Assembly: GCF_001602525.1 (NCBI RefSeq)
Contig: NZ_LSYT01000001.1
Location: 124,001 to 188,000, forward strand
Reading direction: 5' to 3'
Origin: Flavobacterium chilense
GTDB taxonomy: Bacteria; Bacteroidota; Bacteroidia; Flavobacteriales; Flavobacteriaceae
Length of the DNA stretch: 64,000 nucleotides
The notes beneath the pieces were generated by a model. It was given only the letters and a program-made list of their open reading frames with translations. It had not been told where the DNA came from and searched no databases. Of the stretch, positions 7,878-17,700 are shown one piece after another (positions within the stretch are counted from its first letter, which is position 1; each line of letters opens with the position of its first letter). Made by a program: the position numbers and the translations under genes.

Positions 7878-9089
7878 ATGACAATTGGAATAGGAGGCTC
7901 AACTGCTGCCGTTGAGCTAGAAAAAATTAAAGATATGACGCTGGATGTAAAACCAATTCAGCCGGAAGAATATTCAGAACGATTAAAAAAGGCAACTGCT
8001 TTTATAAAAGAAAGTAAGTTTAAAGCATTGTATATTAATGCGGGCACAAATCTTTATTATTTTACGGGTACCAAATGGAATCCGTCTGAAAGAATGGTAG
8101 GTGCTTTGTTATATGATGACGGAACACTGGATTATATTGTACCAAAATTTGAAGAAGGTACTTTTAAAAAATACATGCAGTTAAACGGAAAAATCAATTG
8201 CTGGGAAGAGCATGAATCTCCTTATGTTTTAATGGGGGAATTATTAAAGAATAAGAATATTGTAAACGGTGAGATTGCTATAGACGAATCTGCGCCTTAT
8301 TTTCTGGTTGATGGTGTGGTCAAAGCAAATCCATCATATACGATTGTAAATGCACTACCAGTTACGTCAGCCTGTCGTATGAAAAAATCAGTCAATGAAA
8401 TTGCTATTATCCAGAGAGCAAAAGATATTACAATGGTGGTACAGCGTGTTGCCGCTAAAATATTAAGACCAGGAATTACCGCAGCCGAAGTGACAAAGTT
8501 TATACAGGAAGCTCATATAAAAGCAGGTATTGCCTCAGGTTCTTATTTTTGTATTGTTTTGTTTGCTGATGATACACAATATCCGCATGGTGTTTCTGTT
8601 CCTCAGGATTTAAAAGAAAACGGAGCTGTTATTATCGATACCGGCTGCAGACTTGAAGGATATCTTTCTGATATTACAAGATCTTATGCTTACGGGACTC
8701 CATCAGAAGACTATAAAAAGATTTGGAATCTGGAACAGGCAACTCAGTTTGCCGCTTTTGAAGCGGCTAAAATAGGAGCAACCTGTGGTTCTGTTGATGA
8801 TGCTGCGAGAAAAACACTGGCAGAAGCAGGTTTGGGTTCAGATTATGAATTGCCTGGATTACCACACAGAGTAGGGCACGGAACAGGTCTGGATATTCAT
8901 GAGTATCCATATTTGGTTAGAGGAAGCGAAATTGAACTTCGCGAAGGAATGGTTGTGAGTAATGAACCTATGATTTGTATTCCGGGGAAATTTGGTATTC
9001 GTCATGAAGATCATTTCTATATGACTGCTGATGGTCCAAAATGGTTTACAACGCCAATGGCAAGTGTGGAGAATCCTTTTGGATATTGA
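7878..9089 (+). CDS. M24 family Xaa-Pro peptidase (prolidase-like), cytosolic
   Basis: This 403-residue pita-bread-fold metallopeptidase is likely to split Xaa-Pro or Xaa-Hyp bonds of imported peptides. There is no signal peptide. A creatinase-type N-terminal domain (LYINAGTNLYYFTG) precedes the catalytic domain, where the metal ligands appear in the expected order: Asp in VIIDTGCRLEGYLSD with the second Asp ten residues on, His in VGHGTGLDIHEYP, Glu in SNEPMIC and Glu in GIRHEDHF. It starts 29 bp after the dehydratase gene and is followed by a terminator, so it closes the trans-3-hydroxyproline operon. That position suggests it supplies free hydroxyproline. Dipeptidase versus aminopeptidase-P activity cannot be told from sequence. 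Confidence 0.9.
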   Translation: MTIGIGGSTAAVELEKIKDMTLDVKPIQPEEYSERLKKATAFIKESKFKALYINAGTNLYYFTGTKWNPSERMVGALLYDDGTLDYIVPKFEEGTFKKYMQLNGKINCWEEHESPYVLMGELLKNKNIVNGEIAIDESAPYFLVDGVVKANPSYTIVNALPVTSACRMKKSVNEIAIIQRAKDITMVVQRVAAKILRPGITAAEVTKFIQEAHIKAGIASGSYFCIVLFADDTQYPHGVSVPQDLKENGAVIIDTGCRLEGYLSDITRSYAYGTPSEDYKKIWNLEQATQFAAFEAAKIGATCGSVDDAARKTLAEAGLGSDYELPGLPHRVGHGTGLDIHEYPYLVRGSEIELREGMVVSNEPMICIPGKFGIRHEDHFYMTADGPKWFTTPMASVENPFGY

Positions 9090-9116
9090 TTTAAAAAGGT
9101 AAATTCATAAAATAAG

Positions 9117-9151
9117 AAAACCCGCTGTAAGAATATCTTTCAGCGGGTTTT
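9117..9151. terminator. Bidirectional intrinsic terminator
   Basis: AAAACCCGCTG (9117-9127) pairs with CAGCGGGTTTT (9141-9151), followed by further T residues. It lies in the 87-bp gap between the convergent M24 peptidase and M43 protease genes and can serve both. Confidence 0.85.
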
Positions 9152-9176
9152 TGCATTTGTAATAACTATTATAATC

Positions 9177-12100
9177 TTATTTCACTAACAATTTTTTACT
9201 TTGTTTAAAAGTACCATCTGTAAGGATTACATGGTAAATTCCTGTTGGTAAATTTCTAAATGTATATGTAGAGGTATTACGAACAGTATCGATTACGTCG
9301 CCGCTATTATTGTAAATAGTAAGTACGGCAGTGGCTATATTAACATTTTCGAAAGTAAAATTCACCACTTCTGTCGCAGGATTCGGGAACATAGAGAATG
9401 ATTTTTTACCGGTTAGTATCTCATGAGCTTCCGGTCCGGAAAGTGAAGAGGTAAGGTTGATGTCCAGATAATTACTCCAGTCACTGGTTCCGGCAGTATT
9501 TACCGCTCTCACTCTAAATCTGTAAGCGGTTTCAGTGCCTTGTTTTGGAATCCATAAATAATATGTATTTGATGTTCCGGTTGTTGCCCATCCTGTTGCA
9601 GCTTTATACAATTGCACTTCGTAGCTTGTTGCATTGGTAACCTCTGTCCAGGAAGCATAGAACCCTGAAGAATAAACTCCTGAATTCCCAATGTTTGCAG
9701 GTGTTGCCAGAGTTACCGGATTTGGATTTGAATTTCCAAAAGTTACCGTGTAATCCTCAACTTCTCCATCGCCAATACTTCCGCAGGCAGATGCAGGGTT
9801 TGCATTGTATTTCATCACAATACGCATTCTGGTTGTTCCGGTTGCACTTGCTACTGTAAAATTGCCTGTAGCAGTTCCGTTTGCCGAAATTCCGTTGATT
9901 ACTTTTTCAGAAGCTTCAAAAGTATTGTTTTTGTTGTAATCAATCCAGATACCCCATGTTTCAGTATAATTAGAACTGGCGAAACCAGGAGTCAGGCTAA
10001 CAGATACACTTGTATTAGGAGTTAGGGTTATGTTTTTAGCTGTATAGTTTCCATAACCAGAAGCATCAGCTCCGGATGTACTTGTAAAAGATCCAATTAC
10101 TACATCTTTAATATATTCGTAAGTATTTGTTCCCTGAGCAGTGCAATAAACAGATGTTGCTGTAATAACTGCTGTTGCTACATTCGAATAGTCAGAAGAA
10201 ACAGCGTTGGCATTGGCTTTTACTCTGTAAGTATAAGTATTTCCGGCTGTTAGTCCTGTATTGGTATAGGTAACTACATTGGCTCCTAATGTTGCAATGC
10301 TGCTGTATATACCATCTGCAGAAGCTCTTTCTACTGTATATCCTGTTTCATTGGTTGCATTGTCTGTCCAGGTTAAAACAGCCTGTAGTGTAGCCGAATT
10401 GGCAGTAGCTACCAGATTTGTTGGAGCGGCAACTGTTGTTCCGCCTGTTGCTCCGGCAATGATTGGCTGATTAGGCTGTGTGTTGTAAGCATATTCTAAA
10501 ACAGAATAACCATCTCCGCTAGCTGTTACTTTTACCTTAAACCATCCGTAGCAGGTTCTTCCACGGCTTGCATATTCAAAACCTACGTAAGCTGTCTGAT
10601 TGTCCCAGGCAGTGTAAGTTGCTGTACGTAAATCTAACTGGTTTGGATATGCTCCGGGTGCTGTAAAATTACTTGTCGCCCCAATAGAAGTTCCGGCTGC
10701 GATTTTGGTAATATTTCTTGTACCGCTTTCTGTTACCAGTCTTTTGTCATAAGTTTCTATTTTTAAAGCATTTGCTGCATATTGCCATGCTCCGTATTCA
10801 GTGTTGTCTCCAATTCCCAAATTAAAATACTGCCATACAGCTGCTGCCGATACCGTATAATCAGGATTGTTTACATAAAAGATGCCGTATGGCGCATCGA
10901 ATTTTATATTTATTGTTTTTGCAGGATTGTCTAATGTTGCGATTCCGCCTGTTATGGCAGCATCTTTAAAAGTTACAATTACGGCAGCATTGTTAGCAGG
11001 CAAATGCGAACTTGCTTTTCCGGTAAAAGTAAGTGCTGCTTTCGAATTGCTCTGAAGGGTAAGAACTGCTGTTAAACCTGCAGGAACACCTGTAATGGTA
11101 TAATCTGTATTTGGAGTAAAAGTACCACTGCTTTTAGTAAAAGTGCCATTATTGGTTGATAATGAAATTACTGCATTTGAAGTGATTGCTCCATCATTAG
11201 TATCAGATTCATACAAAAGATCGGTAGAAACTACTACAGCAGTTTTTGGAGACATTCCGGTATAAATAGTTGCTCCGGGTTGTGTGTTGTAAGCATACTC
11301 GGTAATGCTGAAACCATCTCCGTTTGCATTCACCGTTACTTTAAACCAGCCATAACAAGTAAGTCCGTCAATAAGAAAATCAAAACCTACATATCCTGTT
11401 TTTCCATCCCAGTTTGTATAAGATGAGGTTCGTAAATCGAGTTGATTTGGATATGCTCCCGGAGCTGTAAAATTGCTTGTGGCACCTACAGGTGAATTTG
11501 CAGCAAGCAATGAGATGTTTCTCGTTCCTGTTTCACAAACTAATTTTTTGGCATAGGTTTCTATTTTTAATGCATTGGCAGCATAGCGCCATGCACCAAA
11601 AGCAGGATCATCTCCTTTGTCTATTTTAAAGGCTTTCCAGTTCACAGATGCCGAAGCGGTTGCGTCTGGCATATCAACAAAGTAAATTCCGTATGGATCT
11701 ACAAATTTAAAGTCATAGTTTAAACTTGTACAAGTCAGGTTTGCAGTTCCACCGGTAAAAGCAGCAGGTAAAAATGTAATGGCTCCTTTTGTATTGTTGG
11801 TTGTAAGGTGGTTTGTTGCTTTTCCTGTCAGGGTGATTGTTAATTGCGAATTAGAATTAACGGTTAGTACAGGTGTAATCCCTGCGGGAAAAGTGTGGGT
11901 GAACTGTGTACCTGAAACCATTGTTCCGGAGGAGAGCGCAAATGTTTTGTCTGTTAAGGTAACTATCGATGCCGTGTCAAAAGCACCATCGTTAGAAACA
12001 GCTTCTTTAAATGAACTTGAATTTACAGTAAGTAAACCTCCTGTCGTATTTACTCCGGTAGCAATTAAATTACTTGCCTGCCAGAGTGATTTTCTTGCAG

Positions 12101-13031
12101 GATGTTCCAGTGCCGCAAGCATTCGGTCAATTTGCCCCTGAGTATACATTTTATAGCAACCCTGAGCGCCATTGTACCCCATATAATTTTCGTTGTTTAC
12201 TCTGTCTCCGTTACAGTTGGTTCCCTGAGTACAGGCCAAAGTATGTTTACCGTCTTCGAGAGGCGTATCATCTACTTCATCAGTACCTGTACAGCCTCCT
12301 TCAAAAGTATGAATCAAATTCAGGAAATGTCCGAACTCATGAGTTAGTGTAGCCGAAAATTCTTTGCTGTAGGAGTTGTCATAAAGATAGGCTCCATTAA
12401 AAACAACTCTGGCCGTATTACTGGCAGTCATTCCCGAATCAGGATACCAGGCTACGCCAGAGTTGTTTAAAGTGCCGTCAGCATATAAGTCGTTTTGAAT
12501 GTAAACATTCATGTATTTGGTGTTGTCCCAGGCATCGGCTGCAATCTGATCATCGTAACCGCCGCCATTTCCGTAACCATTTTTGGCAGGATGAAATACC
12601 ACTCCTGAAGTACAGCCGCCATTTGGGTCGATTTTAGCCAGCTTAAATTCAATTTTTAAAGTACCTCTCCGGGCCTGAAAAAACGGATCAACGGTTTGAA
12701 AATCGGCATTCCGGCCGTTAAAATCGTCATTAAGTTGTTGAAGATGGTTTACAATTTTTTGATAGGTAATGGTTTTTCCACTTTGAATGTCACCATAAAT
12801 GTGAAATACGACAGGAATAATGTAGGAGGTTTCGAGAGCCTTTCCTGTTTTTGATTTTCTTGATGCGCTGAAGTTTTTGCTAAATACATCAAAATCTTTT
12901 TTTTCTTTTAAAGCATGGGGATTTGCTTTATACATTTTTTCGTTCTCTTCGGTCGTCCGGCAGGGAAGTCCCTGGGCACTCACTTTTAGTACAAAGATGA
13001 ATGCCAAAAATAGTAATAATTTTGTTTTCAT
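9177..13031 (-). CDS. Secreted M43-type (pappalysin/cytophagalysin-like) metalloprotease with GEVED, Fn3 and T9SS sorting domains
   Basis: This is an extracellular zinc protease of 1284 residues from the ATG at 13031. An ATG at 13061 would add 10 residues but lies at or before the predicted transcription start. A signal peptide ends at KVSAQ. The catalytic domain (about 60-320) has HEFGHFLNLIH, with zinc ligands His231, His235 and His241, Asn238 where metzincins normally have Gly, and a Met-turn at NYMGY. Two tandem copies of a roughly 265-residue unknown module follow. Next come an Fn3 domain, a GEVED domain (DGEVEDYTV), another Fn3 and a C-terminal type IX sorting domain (FPNPATEVVNF...SKKLLVK). 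I infer it cuts collagen or similar protein outside the cell and feeds the adjacent SusCD pair. Its promoter carries the shared tandem element. Confidence 0.9.
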   Translation of the reverse strand: MKTKLLLFLAFIFVLKVSAQGLPCRTTEENEKMYKANPHALKEKKDFDVFSKNFSASRKSKTGKALETSYIIPVVFHIYGDIQSGKTITYQKIVNHLQQLNDDFNGRNADFQTVDPFFQARRGTLKIEFKLAKIDPNGGCTSGVVFHPAKNGYGNGGGYDDQIAADAWDNTKYMNVYIQNDLYADGTLNNSGVAWYPDSGMTASNTARVVFNGAYLYDNSYSKEFSATLTHEFGHFLNLIHTFEGGCTGTDEVDDTPLEDGKHTLACTQGTNCNGDRVNNENYMGYNGAQGCYKMYTQGQIDRMLAALEHPARKSLWQASNLIATGVNTTGGLLTVNSSSFKEAVSNDGAFDTASIVTLTDKTFALSSGTMVSGTQFTHTFPAGITPVLTVNSNSQLTITLTGKATNHLTTNNTKGAITFLPAAFTGGTANLTCTSLNYDFKFVDPYGIYFVDMPDATASASVNWKAFKIDKGDDPAFGAWRYAANALKIETYAKKLVCETGTRNISLLAANSPVGATSNFTAPGAYPNQLDLRTSSYTNWDGKTGYVGFDFLIDGLTCYGWFKVTVNANGDGFSITEYAYNTQPGATIYTGMSPKTAVVVSTDLLYESDTNDGAITSNAVISLSTNNGTFTKSSGTFTPNTDYTITGVPAGLTAVLTLQSNSKAALTFTGKASSHLPANNAAVIVTFKDAAITGGIATLDNPAKTINIKFDAPYGIFYVNNPDYTVSAAAVWQYFNLGIGDNTEYGAWQYAANALKIETYDKRLVTESGTRNITKIAAGTSIGATSNFTAPGAYPNQLDLRTATYTAWDNQTAYVGFEYASRGRTCYGWFKVKVTASGDGYSVLEYAYNTQPNQPIIAGATGGTTVAAPTNLVATANSATLQAVLTWTDNATNETGYTVERASADGIYSSIATLGANVVTYTNTGLTAGNTYTYRVKANANAVSSDYSNVATAVITATSVYCTAQGTNTYEYIKDVVIGSFTSTSGADASGYGNYTAKNITLTPNTSVSVSLTPGFASSNYTETWGIWIDYNKNNTFEASEKVINGISANGTATGNFTVASATGTTRMRIVMKYNANPASACGSIGDGEVEDYTVTFGNSNPNPVTLATPANIGNSGVYSSGFYASWTEVTNATSYEVQLYKAATGWATTGTSNTYYLWIPKQGTETAYRFRVRAVNTAGTSDWSNYLDINLTSSLSGPEAHEILTGKKSFSMFPNPATEVVNFTFENVNIATAVLTIYNNSGDVIDTVRNTSTYTFRNLPTGIYHVILTDGTFKQSKKLLVK
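10447..12041 (-). repeat. Two tandem ~800-bp coding repeats inside the M43 protease
   Basis: The segments at about 11250-12041 and 10447-11249 encode homologous modules of about 265 residues. Each begins with a SNDGAFDTASIVTL- or TNDGAITSNAVISL-type strand, contains an LTGKATNHL or FTGKASSHL motif, then DPYGIYF or APYGIFY, an identical FTAPGAYPNQLDLRT block, TCYGWFKV, and ends in AYNTQP. This is an internal duplication. I do not recognise the module as a named family; an adhesive or substrate-binding role is only a guess. Confidence 0.8.
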
Positions 13032-13058
13032 AATTTTAGGTATTTGTTTAGTTGGAGC

Positions 13059-13123
13059 CAAAGGTATTTTTATCTCAAATTAAATAGTTATACTATTTTA
13101 TTCTGTATTGATAGGAAATTATC
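13059..13123 (-). promoter_or_regulatory. Promoter of the M43 protease with degenerate tandem TATnTTATC repeats
   Basis: TACCTTTG at 13066-13059 (minus strand) matches TAnnTTTG exactly and lies 27 bp before the ATG at 13031. TATTTTATT (13094-13102) and GAAATTATC (13115-13123), read on the plus strand, each match 7 of 9 positions of TATATTATC. They fall exactly 35 and 56 bp from the -7 box, the same spacing as in the three other promoters with this element. Confidence 0.55.
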
Positions 13124-13250
13124 TATAAATTAACTTTAAAATTATATTATGTGTTTTTATTTTGGTAATATTTTGATATTATAATAAGTCTGTTTTTTAT
13201 GCGCAAGCCCACAGAATACGCCACTTCTAATTTTTTTGACGGCAAAAAAA

Positions 13251-13277
13251 AGACAGACACTTTATGAGTGTCTGTCT
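13251..13277 (-). terminator. Intrinsic terminator after the susD gene
   Basis: AGACAGACAC (13251-13260) and GTGTCTGTCT (13268-13277) form a 10-bp stem with a 7-nt loop. On the minus strand it is followed by eight T residues, 38 bp beyond the susD stop. Confidence 0.88.
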
Positions 13278-13314
13278 AAATTCAATGAGATATTAAAATG
13301 TTTACTAATTCAAA

Positions 13315-14772
13315 TTAAAATTTATCCCAGAATAATTTTGTTGTCATTTTATCACCACCAATTGCTGTTGCAGCTGCATTGTAATTCTCTTTGTTTAAAG
13401 TAGCATCAAATAAAGAGTAAATGTTTCTAACCGGAACTTTACCTTCGGCTTCAGAAACAGCAGTTACAGGTGCTACCAGAACCGGATAATCTAATCTTCT
13501 GTATTCTGTCCAGCCTTCAAAACCACGGTTGTAATAAGCAATCCATAGCTGGTAGGCAATTTTTTGCTTGTCTGTTCCAGCAGCAGTTGCAAAAGCAACA
13601 TCTGTTCTGGCTAAGTAAGTTTCTGTATCTGCACTTGAAACTCCCCAATAACTCATGCTGGAACGAATACCTTCTTCATAATACTGTGCCGCTGTACCGC
13701 CTACATTAAAACCTCTGTTGGCTGCATCTGCGAGTAAGAAGCTGGTTTCTGTATGATCAAAGATTACCCCCGGATTTGTTCTTTCTCTTAATTTTAATCC
13801 TACATTCGAAAAGTTTTTATAGGTAACCTGCTGTGCATAAGGTGCTCCTTTGTATTCGCCTGCAATTTTTGAAGCAGGATTAAAAAAGATATCACGTCTT
13901 GGATCTGATTTCCCGTTTAATTCATTTACAAAAAACGCTGTTGGCATAATTTGACTTTCATTAACGAGAGTGTTATACAAAGGGTTTTCGTCTACTGCTG
14001 TTTTGTAATATTGAAACAAAGCATTATCTCCATTACTGGCAATAATTCCTGAACTGTAAGCAGATTCTACCATGGCTTTTGCTTTAGCAGGATCAACATC
14101 GGCAAGGTGCATTCCTAATTTTAGCTTCACACTGTTTGCTAATTTTTTCCATTGTGCCACATTTCCTTTGTAGATTAGATCAGCTGATCCGAAACTGTCG
14201 TAATTACCATCCATATTTGCAATGGCAGCATCAAGACGATTGGCAAGATCTAAATAAACTGTTTTAGCATCATCATATTTTGGAGTTGGGTAATTTGTGA
14301 TATCCAAAGCCTGTGAGTAAACGATATCTCCAAAAAGATCTACTAATGTTTGGTAAGCCATAACAATCTGAACTTCTAATACGGCTATTCTGTTTTTCTT
14401 TACAGCCGTTTCAACTGACCCGAGTGCCTGCTCATCAGTGATTTTCTTTTTTGCAATTACAAGATCTTCCAAAACATCTCTGTAAAGTATCACAGAGTGG
14501 GAGTTGCCTAAATTTCGTCTAACCTGATTGTAATTTACTTCATCTGTATAAGTAGAGGTTGTCCAGTATTGAGCATATCCTCTGAAATTATTATCATTAA
14601 CTGATGCATTGGTCAGGAAATAAGCATAGTTTACCTGAGAACTTGTCATTAAACTTCCCGGAAGAGCAGTAGTATATGCTTTTGTGTTTTCGTTTAATTT
14701 GTCGATGTCTTCACAGGAAACTACAGAAATTAATAGTGTTCCGGCAAGGAGTATAGTTTTGAATTTTTTCAT
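13315..14772 (-). CDS. SusD/RagB-like surface lipoprotein
   Basis: This 485-residue substrate-capture lipoprotein caps the SusC channel from the cell surface. The signal peptide ends in a lipobox (SVVSC), giving lipidation at Cys20. The body is of the SusD-like type with the N-terminal NENTKAYTT region, helical tetratricopeptide-like segments (VLEVQIVMAYQTLVDLFGDIVYSQA) and a C-terminal QLWIAYYNRGFEGWTEYRRL motif, all typical of SusD homologues. It starts 11 bp after the susC stop, and the pair ends in a terminator at 13251-13277. SusCD pairs of this type also import peptides. The neighbouring protease and Pro/Hyp peptidases suggest a peptide ligand here rather than a glycan. Confidence 0.94.
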   Translation of the reverse strand: MKKFKTILLAGTLLISVVSCEDIDKLNENTKAYTTALPGSLMTSSQVNYAYFLTNASVNDNNFRGYAQYWTTSTYTDEVNYNQVRRNLGNSHSVILYRDVLEDLVIAKKKITDEQALGSVETAVKKNRIAVLEVQIVMAYQTLVDLFGDIVYSQALDITNYPTPKYDDAKTVYLDLANRLDAAIANMDGNYDSFGSADLIYKGNVAQWKKLANSVKLKLGMHLADVDPAKAKAMVESAYSSGIIASNGDNALFQYYKTAVDENPLYNTLVNESQIMPTAFFVNELNGKSDPRRDIFFNPASKIAGEYKGAPYAQQVTYKNFSNVGLKLRERTNPGVIFDHTETSFLLADAANRGFNVGGTAAQYYEEGIRSSMSYWGVSSADTETYLARTDVAFATAAGTDKQKIAYQLWIAYYNRGFEGWTEYRRLDYPVLVAPVTAVSEAEGKVPVRNIYSLFDATLNKENYNAAATAIGGDKMTTKLFWDKF

Positions 14773-14783
14773 TTTGTTTGTTT

Positions 14784-17700
14784 TTAGAATTGAACTTTGA
14801 TATTAAAGTTGTACTCTTTTGTTGTAGGTAATACTCCTGTCTGGAAACCCTGAAGGTTACCTGATGATGATCCTGCTTCCGGATCTGCATATGGAAGATT
14901 CTTGCTAATAATCCATAAGTTGCTTCCGTTTAATGTGAAGATCATGCTATTGATAAATGTATTAGCTAAAAGTTTTGATGGAAATTTATAGCTCAAACCT
15001 ACTTCGCGCAGTTTTACGTATGATGCGTCATATACATAAGTTTCCTGAGGCATAGAATTGTATGTATTATAATCTGCAGGAATCACTGTAGTATTGCGTG
15101 TTCCGTCAGCTTTTACACCATCCAGAATGATTCCTCCACCATCTGCGATTGAATTTCTTACCGGATTTCCTAAATGGTTTGTTCCTACTGTACTTTGATA
15201 AATACCTGTTGTATTACCATATTGCTGGTCTAAAGAGTAAACGTCACCACCTTTTTTGATGTCAATTAAAAAGTTAAACGATAAATCTTTGTAACGAAAA
15301 ACGTTATTAATACCGCCTGTCCAGTCCGGATTGATGTCTCCAATTGTTGCTCCGGCAACCACTTCATATCTTCCGTTGCTTTTTACAACTCTTTCACCAT
15401 TTAGATACTGATAACCTCTTCCAATAAGCTGACCAATTGGTTTTCCTACTTCTGCAATATACCCTACACCCTGAAATGATCCAATAGAAAGTCTGTCGGC
15501 ACCATTAAGATCAATTACTTTGTTTTTATTGGTTGCCCAGTTAATTTTTGTTTCCCATGAAAAATCCTGTGTTTTAATTGGAACAATGTTTAATACCACC
15601 TCAAATCCTTTGTTTTCAACGTTTCCGCCATTGATCCATGATCTGCTGTAACCAGTTTGTACAGGTGTTTCGATAGACAAAATCTGGTTAGTGGTATTGC
15701 TTTTATAGTAGGAGAAATCTAATCCTACTCTGTTTTTAAGGAATTTAAGCTCAATACCCGCTTCAAAACCTTTTGTAAGCTCACTTTTTAAATTAGAATT
15801 ACTTTTGTTGTTTTCGTTAGAAAAACGAATTCCGTCAGGACCAAAATTGCTGTTTTTATTAAATGTAGATTCGATTACAGCAAACTCTGCATCATTACCT
15901 GTATCAGCATAATTTACACGCAGTTTTCCAAATGAGAGCCAATCGGCTTTTAGGTCACTACTAAAGATGTAAGTTCCGGTAATAGACGGATATGTATAGG
16001 TGTTGTTCTTTTTAGGAAGGGTAGAAGACTGGTCTACTCTGTAAGATCCTTCAAGGAAAAACTTTTCTTTGTAATTTAAAGTTGCATTAGCATAAACACT
16101 GTTAGTTCCAATAGTTTCTACATATTCTGAAGGATAGTTTATAGGCGCTATAGTGTTGCTCAGCATATATTTACCTGGCACAATTAAACCGCCATTTGTG
16201 GCAGAATATGTTATGTTTTTACCAGAACGTCTTGAGTTTGCTCCCAATAATCCGTTGAATTTCAGGTCTTCTGTAATATCTGTTTTAAAGTTTAACATTA
16301 AATCAAGGTTGATTTCTCTAAATGTTTTATCATATCTTGAATACTGTCCTAACATATTGGATGTTCTTTTTGAACCTACTGCAATACGCTCTTCCTGTAA
16401 TTGTGTATAGTAGTCTACAGATCCTTTTCCTACGATATTTAACCAGCTTGCTACATCTGTACTTAAAGCAAAATTTCCAAAGAAACGATCTCTGTTTAAA
16501 GAGTTGTAATTGTTGTAACGCTGAAAGTATGGGTTGTCATGAAACTGAACTGTTAAGTCTGTTGGTCCTGCAACGCTCCAGGTTGTATTTTTCCCTGTTA
16601 AGTTATACGCATCTTCCAAATCCTGAAAATCGGCACTCATATTATACCATTGTCTTACACTGCTGAGGTAGTTGTTTCCACCATCACCATATCCGGTTTC
16701 GTTCATTCCTTTAGCGTATGCTTTCAGGTAGTTTGCAGAAGCAGAAACTTTTGTTTTCGGGCTCAGTTTGTAACTGGCAGAAAAGTTAAAGTTGTCTTTT
16801 TTATTACTGCTGTTAGGAAGGATTCCCTGTTCCTGATTGTAATTGGTATAACCAAATCTAAAATCACCATTTTCATTTGATGCAGAAGCCGTAATATTGT
16901 TGGTATATGTAAGGCTTTTTTGGTAGAAACTATTTGGATTCTTTTTTACCGGAGTCCAAGGTTTTGCAATACCGTATGAAGGTAATTCCGGATAGAATGA
17001 GCTCCAGTTGTAAACCAATAAATTAGGATCGTATCTTGGTCCCCATGAGGCATCATCTGTTGCTGCATAAGGATGTACACCACTGCCTAAATCTACAGTG
17101 CCATAAAAATCGCCATAACCACTTCCGTATTCATTTTGGTATTGCGGTAATGTTTTTTTGTCAGCCACTCCAACGCTTATTCCACTGGTAAAAGTAATGC
17201 CTAATCCGCTTTTAGATTTGGTTCCTTTTTTAAGCGTAACCAGAATTACACCGTTTGCAGCTCTTGATCCATAAAGGGCAGATGCAGCAGCACCTTTTAA
17301 AACGTTGATCGATTCGATATCGTCCGGGTTTATGTCTGATGCAGCATTTCCGTAATCGTATCCTCCTGTGTTTCCACCACTTTTCTGATCTGCAGTATTG
17401 GTATTGTCATTGTTTAACGGTACTCCGTCTACAACCCATAATGCCTGGTTGTTTCCTGTTAAAGATGATGATCCGCGTATGATTACGTTTGTAGATCCGC
17501 CAATGTTATTATTTCTTCTAATATTAACACCTGCTACTTTACCTGAAATTGAGTTTGCGACATTTCCGGTATTCACCTTGGTTAAATCTTCACCTTTTAC
17601 TTCCTGAGTAGCATAACCAAGAGATTTTTTCTCTCTTTTTACACCTAATGCAGTTACTACAATTTCCTGAAGTGCTGTTGATCCTGCCGACATTTTAATC

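Noticed and set aside
5814..9089. The trans-3-hydroxyproline operon as a fifth member of the tandem-repeat regulon
   Set aside because: GATAAAATA at 5771-5779 matches one half-site in the right direction, but the 21-bp partner and the 35-bp spacing are missing. An Lrp-like site fits better.
13031..13061. Start of the M43 protease at the ATG at 13061
   Set aside because: The -7 box at 13066-13059 would place the transcription start downstream of that ATG, and the ATG at 13031 gives a clean signal peptide.
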